Positions 33,382 to 43,430 of a DNA stretch of 64,000 nt are shown piece after piece. The stretch is from Xanthostigma xanthostigma. Lineage: Eukaryota > Arthropoda > Insecta > Raphidioptera > Raphidiidae. The translations under genes and the position numbers were made by a program. The DNA lies in NCBI GenBank assembly GCA_963575645.1, contig OY754470.1, forward strand, positions 45,477,201 to 45,541,200. Reading direction: 5' to 3'. How positions within the stretch are numbered: the stretch's first letter is position 1; every line of letters begins with the position of its first letter. The notes under the pieces were generated by a model that was not told the origin of the DNA, did not search any database, and saw only the letters and a program-made list of their open reading frames with translations.

Positions 33382-35400
33382 ATGGATTTTGATAAAAAAT
33401 GCATTAATTGTAACATACATTTGCGTAAAATAGTTGGGTATAAAAAAGTTATTATGACAATTGATGAGGCTAATGATGCGACAGAAAAAATTGGAAAAAG
33501 AGTCTTTATTAATGATATCTTTTGTAGTAAGTGTCGAATTATTTTAACAAGACCATCTATACTCAAGAACACTGAGGATTCATCTGCAGATCGAGTGAGT
33601 ATCGAAAGCCAGCCAATTTTGTCTCAATCCTCATCAACTACTGTTTCATCTGTGTCATCAACTGAAGATCCTTCATACGTTATTGAAGAAAAAATGGAAG
33701 AAGAATTAGAATATGTGGAGTTAGGTTTTCCTCGAATTATTGCGACTCACAAATACTGTTGCATTTGTGGATCATCAACTAATATTACAATAGTTCCGTT
33801 TGAAGCACGCAAACAAGTGTTTTCCAGAAGACGACTCTTTATTCCCGAAGGAAATCGGTGTTGTAAAGACCATTTTATAAAAAAGCGGTTCTACGATGAA
33901 GACATTAACAATTTGCGAATTTATTCGAATACCAGTGTATTTGAAGTTCGTGATTTGGAAAAATTACTTGGGCAGCTGGCTATTGGTACTGATTCGTCTA
34001 TAATTGATAAAATTGGAGACCACTCGTTTTCAGAAAAACAGTTGGAGGTGTTTACGAGCCTTACCTGGGAAAAATTGATAAAACTTCGTGAACTGTTAAC
34101 GTCGATGAGAAGTTCAGTGAATCGTAATGTCATTCAAGCTCTTGTTATTTTTTTATTCAAACTACGAACCGGGAATTCGAATGCAGTAATATCTTCTGTT
34201 TTTGGATTAGCTCGGGAACAAATGGTATCCGACTACTGTAATGAAGTAATATCTTCGTTTGAAAAAGATGTTTTGCCTCAGTATTTTGGAATTGATGCTA
34301 TCAATCGGGAAACATTACTCACTAATACGTCAAATACTGCCAAAAAATTGTATCAAATAAAAGATGACCAGTTGATATTCATTTGCGATGGAACATATAT
34401 TCGTCATCAAAAAAGTGAGAATAACGAATACCAAAGGAAATCATATTCTGGTCAGAAGAAAGTCCCTCTGTGCAAACCGTTCACAATATGCACTACAAAT
34501 GGTTTCGTTATAGATATGCTTGGGCCATATACAGCTAATATGAACGATGCTGAAATCATGAGAGTCATCTTAAATGATTCCGATGGTCTGATCAAGTTGC
34601 TGAAAAAAGATGACATTATTGTAGTTGATCGTGGCTTTCGTGATGTGATTGCATATTTAGAAGAACTAGGGTTCAAAGTGCTAATGCCTGCTCTCAAAGG
34701 AAAACGCAATCAGCTGACTACAGATGAATCAAATGAATCCCGTTTCGTTACCAAAATTCGTTGGGTTGTTGAAGCAGTACATGGCGACATTAAACAGAAG
34801 TTTAGGCTGTTGGATCATAAACTGGATAATAAGTTGCTTCCAAAAACTGGGGTTTTTTGTAGAATCGCTTGTTTTCTGCATAATGAATTCGGTACAAGAC
34901 TTGATTCTGATCTCGATCTTTCAGAAAAAATTATTGCTGCCATGAACTCAAAAAAAGATCAAGATAATACTTTAGCCTCGGAGGTAGAAACCAACCGTTG
35001 GGCAAGAAGAAAAGTCCCCTTTGCAATAATAACTTCAGACCAATTAACTGATTTTCCTGAATTAACGGAGCAAGAACTCAAAATTCTTTTCACCGGATCA
35101 TATCAAATGTCTCAAGCTGTATCGTATTTAGCTGAGATGATGAATGAAAACGGAACAGTCACATTTCATTATTTAAAAATTACACCTAATATTATCAAGT
35201 TTGAAGTCAGATCTCGACATATTAATTCGAAGACATATCGGTGTTTTATTGAATATCAGCCAGATAAGAACGATATTTCTGGAATAACTCGATATTGTTG
35301 TGATTGCGCAAATGGTAGACGCACTCTGTTGGATGTTGCTCGCACATTGCTGCTATCATATATTATTTATCGTACGCTCGATATTTGGCGAAAATTGTAA
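33382..35400 (+). CDS. DDE superfamily transposase, 672 codons, frameshifted near its C-terminus
   Basis: The start is the ATG at 33382 (MDFDKKC). The frame is open 16 codons further upstream but has no ATG there, and TTTATTTCAG just before the ATG could be a splice acceptor (possible donor GTAAGT at 33307). Visible parts, in residue numbers from this Met: Cys pairs at 7/10 and 48/51; a CCIC...CCKDH zinc-finger-like block at about 126-164; a helix-turn-helix region at about 220-290; then a DDE_Tnp_4-like core with CDGTY (D336), VDRGF (D416) and VVEAVHG (E464). Near the end, a CDC pair (640/642) begins a SWIM-type zinc finger. The rest of the finger is in another frame, so the last 26 residues here are not the native end. 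The catalytic triad is intact. The protein should cut and move its own element; DNA binding by the N-terminal cysteines is inferred. Confidence 0.85.
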   Translation: MDFDKKCINCNIHLRKIVGYKKVIMTIDEANDATEKIGKRVFINDIFCSKCRIILTRPSILKNTEDSSADRVSIESQPILSQSSSTTVSSVSSTEDPSYVIEEKMEEELEYVELGFPRIIATHKYCCICGSSTNITIVPFEARKQVFSRRRLFIPEGNRCCKDHFIKKRFYDEDINNLRIYSNTSVFEVRDLEKLLGQLAIGTDSSIIDKIGDHSFSEKQLEVFTSLTWEKLIKLRELLTSMRSSVNRNVIQALVIFLFKLRTGNSNAVISSVFGLAREQMVSDYCNEVISSFEKDVLPQYFGIDAINRETLLTNTSNTAKKLYQIKDDQLIFICDGTYIRHQKSENNEYQRKSYSGQKKVPLCKPFTICTTNGFVIDMLGPYTANMNDAEIMRVILNDSDGLIKLLKKDDIIVVDRGFRDVIAYLEELGFKVLMPALKGKRNQLTTDESNESRFVTKIRWVVEAVHGDIKQKFRLLDHKLDNKLLPKTGVFCRIACFLHNEFGTRLDSDLDLSEKIIAAMNSKKDQDNTLASEVETNRWARRKVPFAIITSDQLTDFPELTEQELKILFTGSYQMSQAVSYLAEMMNENGTVTFHYLKITPNIIKFEVRSRHINSKTYRCFIEYQPDKNDISGITRYCCDCANGRRTLLDVARTLLLSYIIYRTLDIWRKL

Positions 35401-35480
35401 AACCTGCTGAGATACTTAGTCGTCTGTTCATAAATGAAAAAGTTAGTGTTGTAGTAAATGAAGACAGCGACGAAGACTAA
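35319..35480 (+). pseudogene. Displaced C-terminus of the DDE transposase (second half of SWIM finger)
   Basis: In the frame one base away from the main ORF, the sequence runs open from 35319 to a TAA at 35478-35480. It begins THSVGCCSHIAAIIYYLS, which supplies the CxH half (35337-35345) of the CxC...CxH SWIM motif begun at residues 640-642 of the main frame. It ends in an acidic tail (EDSDED). The break lies at about 35317-35321 in GGTAGACGC and is explained by loss of one base, probably an A. An intact protein would be roughly 700 residues. This is a strong sign that this copy is a recently disabled element rather than a host gene. Confidence 0.85.
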
Positions 35481-35700
35481 TCTAGTTACATTTTTTATTA
35501 TAATTATTATTTTCGTTGTAACAGATTTTAAATAATTTTTAATATAGTAAGAAAAAACATATAAGTATCATGTGTAAGTGTCTTTTTAATCATTATAATC
35601 CTTCTAATTACTTTAGGCAGAATATATCTTAATTTCTCTATAATAATCTTTATGTTTATTTCTGGCAAGGATGTATTTTTGGTAACAAAATATTTTCTAC

Positions 35701-36201
35701 ACATTTTTTGAAACTAAAAAAAAATATAAGTAAGTTAAAACGCGAGATTTTAGAAAAAAAATGAGTTTTTAATTTTTTTCATATTGTTGCACCACTTCAA
35801 AAAATTCAGAAAAATTCCTGAATGTAAAGGAGTATAAAAGACATTTTCTGACGATTTTTGGTGAGTGACATATTTCACAAAGGCTAAAAAAATTAAGATT
35901 TTAATTTTCTTTCCTCCGCTAAAAATCGGCTTTTCGTTTAAAAATCATGATCATATTATTTTTTCATGTCTTAGACTCCTAAGAATTAGAAAAAAAATCA
36001 TCATCAATTAATTTTGGATTTTACTATAAAAATAAAAAAAAAATCGAAAAAACCGGTTTTTTTGAAAATCTCGAAAACCGTTTGAGTTAAAGAGCTAAAA
36101 ATTGAGGTGAATTATTTTTATTCGACACCAAATCGATCCCCTGAGTGCGAGTCAAAAAAGCCACGGGGCAGATTTCCCATATTAATCCGGCTATACCCTT
36201 T
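35701..36201 (-). repeat. Right terminal inverted repeat of the DDE transposon
   Basis: This is the inverted partner of 32391-32892, ending CCGGCTATACCCTTT. The 220 bp between the transposase end (35480) and this repeat are AT-rich non-coding sequence of the same element. Confidence 0.9.
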
Positions 36202-36623
36202 ATTTTTTATACCCGTATTTATAGACGACATAAATTTAGCTGTATCGCTGTTCTTGAACACTTTTATTATCAAATGTGTTTTCTTCAAATGAAATAAAGG
36301 AAATTTAGAATGAAAATTGTACTGTTTAAATGTTCACATTTAACATGGTTGTTTTAAAAAGATACAATAATATCATTTACAAATAAAAGAGATGGCATTG
36401 CTTATAAACCGGCATTAACGCGAAGAAAATCGACATTCAAGCGAGTGAAATCGAAAATAACATTGGACTGTTCGTCTGTTGCCGGAAAGGCAGTCCTGTT
36501 TTTACACGCTTTATATTAGTTTCACTTGTAAGTTTGTATGTATGTATGTTTGTTTGTAACCTTCCTTTGGACTACAGCAAGTGGTTTATTACTGTAGTAT
36601 AATATGCCAGCACTGTAACTACA
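36202..36623. other. Non-coding, no gene seen
   Basis: Includes a short (TGTA/TGTT)n run at about 36534-36556. No gene. Confidence 0.45.
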
Positions 36624-36710
36624 GTGGTAGCCGTGCGGTCTAAGGCACGGGCCTTCGCTGACGTCAACTCTCGGAATCACGGGTCGTGGGTTCTAATCCC
36701 GTCCACGCCG
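36624..36710 (+). mobile_element. tRNA-like (Ser/Leu-type) SINE head
   Basis: GTGGTAGCCGTGCGGTCTAA resembles a Pol III A-box, and GTGGGTTCTAATCCCGTCC a T-arm with B-box. About 87 bases with a long middle suggest origin from a tRNA with a long variable arm. The acceptor ends do not pair, so it is not a working tRNA. It is followed directly by A8T12 and the hairpin at 36768-37125. Confidence 0.6.
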
Positions 36711-36767
36711 AAAAAAAATTTTTTTTTTTTCGGAAAATTTTTGACAACGAATTGAACTAAAAAGTGG

Positions 36768-37125
36768 AAAATAAATATTGTTTAAAAAAAAACTAAAAAA
36801 CACGCTTTATATCAAACTAAAAAGTGAAAAATAAATATAGTTTAAAAAAAACTAAAAAACACGCTTTATATCGAACTAAAAAGTAAAAAATATTTTTTTT
36901 AAAATAAGCTAAAAACAATAATTAATAAAAAATACTAGTATTATTGTGAAAAAAGCGTGGGGCGCTCGATTTACGAAAATATGGAAAAAAGCGCCCCACG
37001 CTTTTTTCACAATAATACTAGTATTTTTTATTTATTATTGTTTTAAGCTTATTTAAAAAAAATTATTTTTTACTTTTTAGTTCGATATAAAGCGTGTTTT
37101 TTAGTTTTTTTTAAACTATATTTAT
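36768..37125. mobile_element. Long hairpin element with duplicated arm segment
   Basis: The left arm 36828-36966 pairs with 36990-37125 through ATACTAGTATTATTGTG, AAAAAAGCGTGGGGCGCT and AAAAACACGCTTTATATCGA, leaving a loop of about 23 bases. A ~58-bp unit (AAAATAAATAT.GTTT...AAGTG) is tandemly duplicated on the left, giving an extra unpaired copy at 36768-36826. Confidence 0.75.
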
Positions 37126-37141
37126 TTTACCGTGTGAACTT

Positions 37142-37170
37142 AAGGCCGCTGCACACAAGACTAGAACCGG
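37142..37170 (+). repeat. Fragment of the 'CACACGAGGCTGG' MITE family end
   Basis: AAGGCCGCTGCACACAAGAC matches the terminal repeat of 51197-51629. Confidence 0.45.
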
Positions 37171-38600
37171 GTCTATTTTTTCATCGATTACTATTGCTAG
37201 AATGAATTGTAAATTATAAACGCTCAACAGCTGAGGTCTATTATTGCTGGAGACAGAGAACATTACTACCGTTGCCAAGCGATGACGCAACGGTGTTCTT
37301 ACAGCGTTTGGACGCTACCGTAATGCATGAGCCTTTTTCCTGAGAATAGTGCAGCGAAAGTGTCACGAGAGGCAGCACTAGTAGTAGGGACAAACATAAA
37401 ATATTTACATGCCAACCAATGTTATTTACGTGATATTATTTTATTATTTAAAAATATAAATCTGAAATAAAAAAAAATTTTGAACTGATAGACTTATCAC
37501 TAAAAGTCATCATTTACATATCATGTTATCGAAATTATTTTTAAAATTAATTAAATGAATAAAAAATGAATAGTAAATTTTTGACAGTTTATTACCATTG
37601 ATTAGAATGAGATATAACCTCAATCTTTTATTAAATTATATTCATTTATTATATTTAATTAAATTTATTTTATTACCATATATTTTTTATTCATATTTCA
37701 TTTGGAAATAAATCTGAAATTCATAATTATTTTCAATTTCTCTTATTACAGTGAATTTATCGCTAATATTTGACTAGAGTCTGCATACTAACCTGTCTAT
37801 TAATTCATTTTTTTTCCCAGATACTTTTAAATTACGACACGCAAGCCAACGTTTACTACATTGTTATCTTTTACAGTTGCAAATTTTAGTTTTGCTCCAG
37901 GAACATCACCTTCTGTTAAAAACATTTTTTTTTCAAGTACACTTTAATGTGTGTTTATATGGGGATTTGACAGTGTTTGTCCCTACCGAACTACTAGCGC
38001 TACTAGTAAGTGATTTTTCGTACTTCAAGAAAAAGGCTCATTGTGTAGGCACATGTGGTGGAGGTGCAGATTTATGTGGTGGGAGTACGGGTTTTAAAAT
38101 GTTGTTTAACGTTGAAGACTATTTTTGTTGGACCAAAGTATTGTCAAAAAAATTGATTTCACAATGATCTTAAATTATATTGGTAGATTTTAATAAGATA
38201 ATAAACCACCTAAAATTTTAAAAAGCTACAGAGAACCAAAAAAAAGTAATTAATATTAAGCGTTTTTTTGTCTTTAACATTGAACCTTATGAGAAATCAC
38301 GGATTTTATTAAATTTCACAAAAAATACCGTTCAATCAATATTGTATCAACAGAAATAAAAAATTTTTCAAACATTTTGATAAAATTGAGGTTTAGAGCA
38401 TGTGATAAGTGTAATTAGCAAAAATGTACTTTTTATCTCGTTATTTATTATATGTGGCAACTCTGACATTTTAAAAACAGGTGTATAAAACTTGTAACTA
38501 TAGCTTTATACGCAAGCCTACTATTTTGAGTGAAACAGAGGTACTGTCAGTATACCTCTATCTCCTACACGTTGTCAAATCTGAATACTACGTAAGTCAA
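37171..38600. other. Non-coding, no gene seen
   Basis: AT-rich; the 96-codon plus-strand ORF at 37877-38167 has no recognisable features. Confidence 0.5.
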
Positions 38601-38699
38601 ATGTGTCTGAGCACACATTTGATACTCGTGGTATCGACAGTACTACCTTAAATAATATTGCAAGAAATGTTTTCTATCTATATCTAATAAAGGAACACG

Positions 38700-38821
38700 A
38701 GAAAAAACATTCTAGCCAATTGGGCGACGGGACCATTCCAACTTCAAAAATGTTGACATTTGATTATAATAAAGAAAATAAAATTTCTGATATCGCGTGA
38801 GGTGACGCGGGTAATGGCTAG
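38700..38821 (+). mobile_element. Helitron 3' end (plus strand)
   Basis: CCAATTGGGCGACGGGACCA ... GGTGACGCGGGTAATGGCTAG ends at 38821 before T. It is the inverse-oriented partner of 23422-23545. Confidence 0.55.
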
Positions 38822-39350
38822 TATTCAATATGATATTAACTATTCGTTGCCGTGGTTACCTACATAGTATGTTCCACGTCATGTAAAAATTAATCAAAGC
38901 ATGCCTAACTAGTTTATTTCTGACAGATCCATAAAACAAAAGAGCGGATGATTTTTTTTATTTTCATAATATTTCCAAAACTATAAAGTTTAGAAAAACA
39001 TTTTTTTGAACAAAACTTTCTTGAAAAAATAAATAGAATAATAAGCCGTTATGAAAAGTATACCATTATTATATAAAAAATACCGTTTAAGCATATATCT
39101 TTTCTGCGCATGCGCCGATTTTCCCCAAAAACAATAGGGCTCTTTATATTTGCATACCAAACATCCTCCCAAAATTTGGTTTCAATCCGCTCATCCGTTT
39201 GACCTGCATCGTGTTCACAAACAGACTTACAGACGCACAGAGATTTTCCAAAAATGTGTTTTTTGGATTCTAAGGACCTCAAAACGTAAAGATATTGTAA
39301 AATTTTTGAAAAGTGATTTTTGACCTAAACTAGTACCATTCCTCACTTTT
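38822..39350 (-). repeat. Dispersed composite repeat family E (copy 2)
   Basis: Inverse of 22908-23421, including the Helitron junction, the GCGCATGCGC phrase and CCTCCCAAAATTTGGTTTCA. Similarity by eye is high over about 500 bp. Confidence 0.7.
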
Positions 39351-39858
39351 GGGTTGAAATGGTAAAATGTATTTTTCTAAAGTGGACAACTACCTTAAAA
39401 AAATCACAATGATAATAACGTGAAGCTTTGTACATTTTTCTATTAAAAATATACACAATAAGTTTTTTTTTATTTACAGTAAGTTTTTTTTTCTAAATAA
39501 AAGAAAGTTCGATGGAAGCACGTACAGTATTCGTTTAGAATTGACGCTTTCTCGCAGTCGAGAACGAATTCACCAACGCGCTGTGAAAATACAATGTATT
39601 GACTAAGTGCTGTGATACATATCACGCGGGTACAATGTTGTTGATTTTTCTCTTGTCGACACACGATTTTTTCTCTCTAAGATCCTAGATTCCGATCACT
39701 GTAGGGATACTAACCTCATAGGGCGATGTTTCTTTGCTTTATAGACGTGGAGAATTTATCTCCGTATTTGATCACATTTTTTTATGCTATTGTTCAGAGC
39801 TGGGGAAGATAGTTTTGTATCTGATACACTTCTTATTCATCTGTTTCCAAAAATGAAA
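39351..39858. other. Non-coding, no gene seen
   Basis: Nothing recognised. Confidence 0.45.
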
Positions 39859-40010
39859 ATCCGACCAAAAACATAAATGTGAAAAAAGGGCCAAGTTCGG
39901 TACAAAGTGCAAGTGGCTTTGCCGAAAAAAAGAAGTGAGATCTGGGAAGGTGCCAAGTTTTCACTTGTTACGTTTACAAACACGAGCTATTTACCTTTTT
40001 AGATCTTACT
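39859..40010 (+). mobile_element. Partial 'ACATAAATGTG' MITE
   Basis: Starts CCGACCAAAAACATAAATGT and follows the left part of 29722-29980 (GGGCCAAGTTCGGTACAAAG, GCTTTGCCGAAAAAAAG). Confidence 0.65.
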
Positions 40011-40020
40011 TCATTCCCCC

Positions 40021-40349
40021 ACTAGTTTAGGTCAAAATCCCATTTCAAATTTTACAATATCTTTTCGTTTTGAAGTCCCCCGAATCCAAAAAACATATTT
40101 TTGGAGAAACTATGTGAGTCTGTTAGTCTGTGAACATGATACAGGTCACAGGGATGAACGGATTGAAACCAAGTTTTGGGAGGATGTTTGATATGCAAAT
40201 ATGAAGAGCCCCATTGTTTTTGGGGAAATCGGCGCATGCGCAAAGAAGGTATATGCTATAACGTTGTTTTTTGTATAATAATGGTATAAACTTTTCATAA
40301 ATAACGATTTATTATTCTATTTGTTTTTTCAAAAAAAATTTGTTAAAAA
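40021..40349 (+). repeat. Dispersed repeat family E (copy 3)
   Basis: GGGATGAACGGATTGAAACC, GGAGGATGTTTGATATGCAA and CGGCGCATGCGCAAAG recur in the order of 22908-23290. It abuts family A copy 5 within a few bases. Confidence 0.7.
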
Positions 40350-40351
40350 AA

Positions 40352-41351
40352 TTGGTTGTCTGTAAAGTCGGTTTACGGACGATAGTTTTACGTGATAACG
40401 TATTCCGTAATACATAACCTAAATTTATATAATAATTACAATAATTCGAATCTATGATATTGCATCTTTCGCTTCAAATTTAGGTAAATTTTATTAAGTA
40501 GAATAATAAAACACTATAAAAAGTACACTATTATTATATAAAAAACAACTATGGCATGTATCTCTTTTGCGCATGCGCCGATTTTCCCCAAAAAATTTAC
40601 AAAAATTTCTAGTAAAAATAGATAGAGTAAAAACCGTTTTAAAAACTATATTATTATTATATAAAACATCATTATAAGAGATATATTCTTTTACGCATGC
40701 GCCGATGTTCCCCAAAAACAATAGGCCACTTCATATTTGCATATCAAACATCCTCCCAAAATTTGGTTTCAATCCGCTTATCCTTGGTGTCGGAATGATA
40801 AGAAATGTCAAAAGTGACGTTTGCAACTGTCAAATAATAATAATTAGTTATTCCAATAGTTAACTTAGCAGGCGTTGCATTTCACAAAATACTAATGTCA
40901 AAAAATTGAATTAAACATTAGAAATGCAGCCGTTTTCATGTTAAGACAAGACATACGTTATTTTCTAATTTCCATGTACGGCAAACAAAGACGACCGACC
41001 GCGTCGCGTTATGCATTAGACAACATTGCATTTATACAGCTATTTTTCTATATAAATTTGTATAAAAAAACTGTTTAGGCAAATTCTGTTATACGAAATC
41101 TATGTAAAATGTTCTTCTCTTTCGTTTAAGACTGGTTTCAAACCGATCTGATTTAAATTGAGCGAGAAATTAGCAAAAAGCACGCACAGGGTCAGGCGGA
41201 ACGTTACGCGTTAGGAACGTTACGTTAGGAACGTTACGTTAGGAACGTTACGACCGTTAGGAACGTTACACTTTTTCGTACATGCAGCCGGTGTTTTATC
41301 AATTTATAAGATTGGTGATTCATCAATTTATAAGACGTTATCACGTCAAAA
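40352..41351 (+). repeat. Dispersed repeat family A, long form (copy 5)
   Basis: 1000 bp, nearly identical to 25689-26672 but without its 14-bp insertion near the GCGTCGCG segment. It has an expanded array of five GGAACGTTAC units at about 41199-41270. Confidence 0.85.
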
Positions 41352-41670
41352 AAAATAAGAAGACTTAATTATTTGCAATGGACAGATTTTATATAGACAA
41401 TACACACATTTTTCTTTTAATACAACCCTGTCTATTGTCCTTCGCACAATAGTGTATATAGTAAGCGACAAAGTCCATCTGTTATTCAACGTACGTTTCA
41501 GAGTCGGGTGTATATTCCAGTGATCTGACCCTATATTTCCTTTGCCCTTGAATGCTCAACTTGAATGCCAGACATACATTGTGACATGTAGGTATATACT
41601 AACTATAAGAAAATGTGTGAAGTTCTAGAGTAAAAATGAATAAAAATGTTTTAGAGGACGCGTGTAATAA
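41352..41670. other. Non-coding
   Basis: No gene seen; the right part may be decayed LINE sequence. Confidence 0.4.
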
Positions 41671-41982
41671 GTGTGTTTGGTGTCATGCTCCAGTTTAAAA
41701 GGTGTTGACACTTCTGTATACATCTATGAATTTATTGTTTTCGTAAAAGAACATTTTAGCCTTTTCAGTAACCATCAATTATTGCATAAGTATAACACCA
41801 GGGGAAACAATGACTTTCGCTTGCCAGATCATTCCTTGACTACGTTTAAAAAAGGTGTGCTCTACAACTGTATCAAACTTTACAACCATCTGTCAGTTGA
41901 AATCAAATCTTTGCCATTGCAAACCATGAAAAGAAAGTTAAAGAATGATTTAGTATACAGAGAATTTTATAGCATTAATTAA
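41671..41982 (+). pseudogene. Non-LTR retrotransposon polyprotein, C-terminal end
   Basis: The frame contains VDTSVYIYEFIVFVKEHF, HKYNTRGNNDFRLP and YNHLSVEIKSLP, then MKRKLKNDLVYREFYSIN and stop. This is the same C-terminal pattern as 16868-17275 and 52470-52628 but a different lineage. RT itself is absent. A dead 5'-truncated LINE. Confidence 0.7.
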
Positions 41983-42412
41983 TTTTTTAATATGTAATTT
42001 CTAAGTTTTTTTATGGACATGCCATATACTCTTTTGTCAATGTAATAAATATTATTACTATTATTATTGTTATCGTCCGCTGTAGGCGATTTAAGCAAAT
42101 AGATTCTAAACAAGCCGTGAATTGGGTCTGGGACTCTACAAGTGCGATCCTTGAGATCCACACGACCAACTTCCCAGTATGATCAATATTCAATATTAAA
42201 TAGATTGATAGTTTATTATCATTAACGACCTATAATTTCGTCAGTAGGTATATATGTTACGGTCTATACCCGAATTCGGTCAATGACCGAAATAAATGCG
42301 CCAAACTAGTTTTGACTAACGAATATTGCCCAAACCCAAAATCTTACATTAAACGGGTATTGAGTGTTATAAAATGAGCAAAACTAGTTTTCTTATTGTA
42401 CTTGAAATAGTC
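41983..42412. other. Non-coding, no gene seen
   Basis: (ATT)n at about 42046-42070. A CGGTCAATGACCG palindrome at about 42276 is related to the cluster at 9292. Confidence 0.4.
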
Positions 42413-42515
42413 TAAATCTATAGACGAAACGTCGTACAATAATAAATCTAATTTTTTGTCCACAATCCTGTGATTTTTATTATTAACTATTATCTCGATG
42501 GACACGATATCTAAA
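42413..42515 (+). repeat. Half copy of the GACGTTTCGTC fold-back family
   Basis: TATAGACGAAACGTCGTACA, TTGTCCACAATCCTGTGATT and the border ATCTCGATGGACACGATATC are present; the opposite arm is missing. Confidence 0.65.
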
Positions 42516-43162
42516 ATATATTTGTAATTAAACACAAAACATATCTTTTACGTTAATTATAAAATAAAACTAGTAAAAAAAAGATAATCATAATTTTATA
42601 TTTTCCCTCTAGTTGTAATTAAGTTGGTCTGTATTTGAAAAGTCACCTCAAAAGACTGTAATTTGTTTCTCACAAGAAAAGTGACATTAGGGCAGGAAAA
42701 TCCGAAAGAAGAAAATGATAAAAGCGTTCCTTTTTGTTATTGAATTATTATTGTTATTATGTGAGCGGAAGAATTTGTTAGAATTTGTCGTCCGGAAACG
42801 TTCAGACGACGGGTTCGTCGTTTAAGAGATTATTTCTTACCAAGTTGAAAACATTTTATTTTTATTATACATACCTAATTCTTTTTAACGAAATATTTAG
42901 ATATCGAAAATAACGACTACATAACGTGACATGCGTTTTATTAAGAAAGCAGGTTTTTTTTTAACTTTTTAATGGACAGTCATTTTCTGACTGTTTTATG
43001 AGCAACGTACGACTTACAAGTACACATTATGACATACTTTGTTCTACATTGTCTAAAACGCGAAGTATTCCGCGCCAAAATTTGTAAAACTGACACCGAC
43101 GTGATTTCCGGTGTTTGTTTGTTTGTGACAACCCATGGAGTTATTTATTATTTGCAGTAAGC
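42516..43162. other. Non-coding intron sequence
   Basis: Nothing recognised. Confidence 0.45.
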
Positions 43163-43295
43163 CATACGATTGCATTTGGACAAGTGGAAAAAATGTGTTA
43201 CGAGATAGTTTCATGTTCAGATATTTCGTCTGTTAATCTGAACGTGAAACTATGTCGTAACACATTTTTTCCACTTGTCCAAATGCAATCGTATG
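43163..43295. repeat. Near-perfect 60-bp-arm hairpin close to the terminal LHFPL exon
   Basis: 43163-43222 and 43236-43295 are inverse with about two mismatches in 60 (arms begin CATACGATTGCATTTGGACA); the loop is 13 bases. ATTTGCA lies near both sides (43150-43156 and 43296-43302), perhaps a target duplication. It may be a MITE or a source of small RNA. Confidence 0.8.
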
Positions 43296-43430
43296 ATTTG
43301 CAACTAGAAGTTTCACTTCTCGTAACACGTTTTTAACTTTTTTTCTAATCGCAAGGTGTGAAAAATAAAAGAAAGACGTAACCTGTTTTACAAGGCACAC
43401 TGATTTACGTTCATTTTCTTTGTTTTCTAG

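Larger units (their letters stand above)
32391..36201 (+). mobile_element. Near-complete DDE (DDE_Tnp_4-like) DNA transposon with long TIRs
   Basis: The 3.8-kb element is bounded by near-identical inverted repeats of about 500 bp. Each begins AAAGGGTATAGCCGG and then runs through TTAATATGGGAAATCTG. It carries one long transposase gene on the plus strand. Long TIRs plus a DDE_Tnp_4-like core suggest the wider IS5/PIF-Harbinger/ISL2EU-type assemblage, but I cannot place it in a named superfamily. I could not define a target-site duplication: the flanks are TATTTC on the left and ATTTTT on the right. The two TIRs differ by only a few bases, which argues for a fairly young insertion. It lies in the same orientation as the LHFPL gene, inside its big intron. 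Confidence 0.85.
22708..43430 (+). other. 20.7-kb intron of the LHFPL-type gene
   Basis: The intron starts at GTCAGT and ends at TTTTCTAG, and it is inferred from the in-phase match of the two flanking exons. It contains the complete DDE transposon at 32391-36201, three copies of a 0.6-1.0 kb dispersed repeat, SINE, LINE, Helitron and MITE copies, and a near-perfect hairpin 136 bp before the acceptor. No further exon of the gene is needed between the two exons, because the reading phase and family alignment are continuous. Confidence 0.75.

Noticed and set aside
36624..36710. Functional tRNA gene
   Set aside because: Pol III A/B boxes are recognisable, but the acceptor arms do not pair and the anticodon arm is unclear, so it is called a SINE head.
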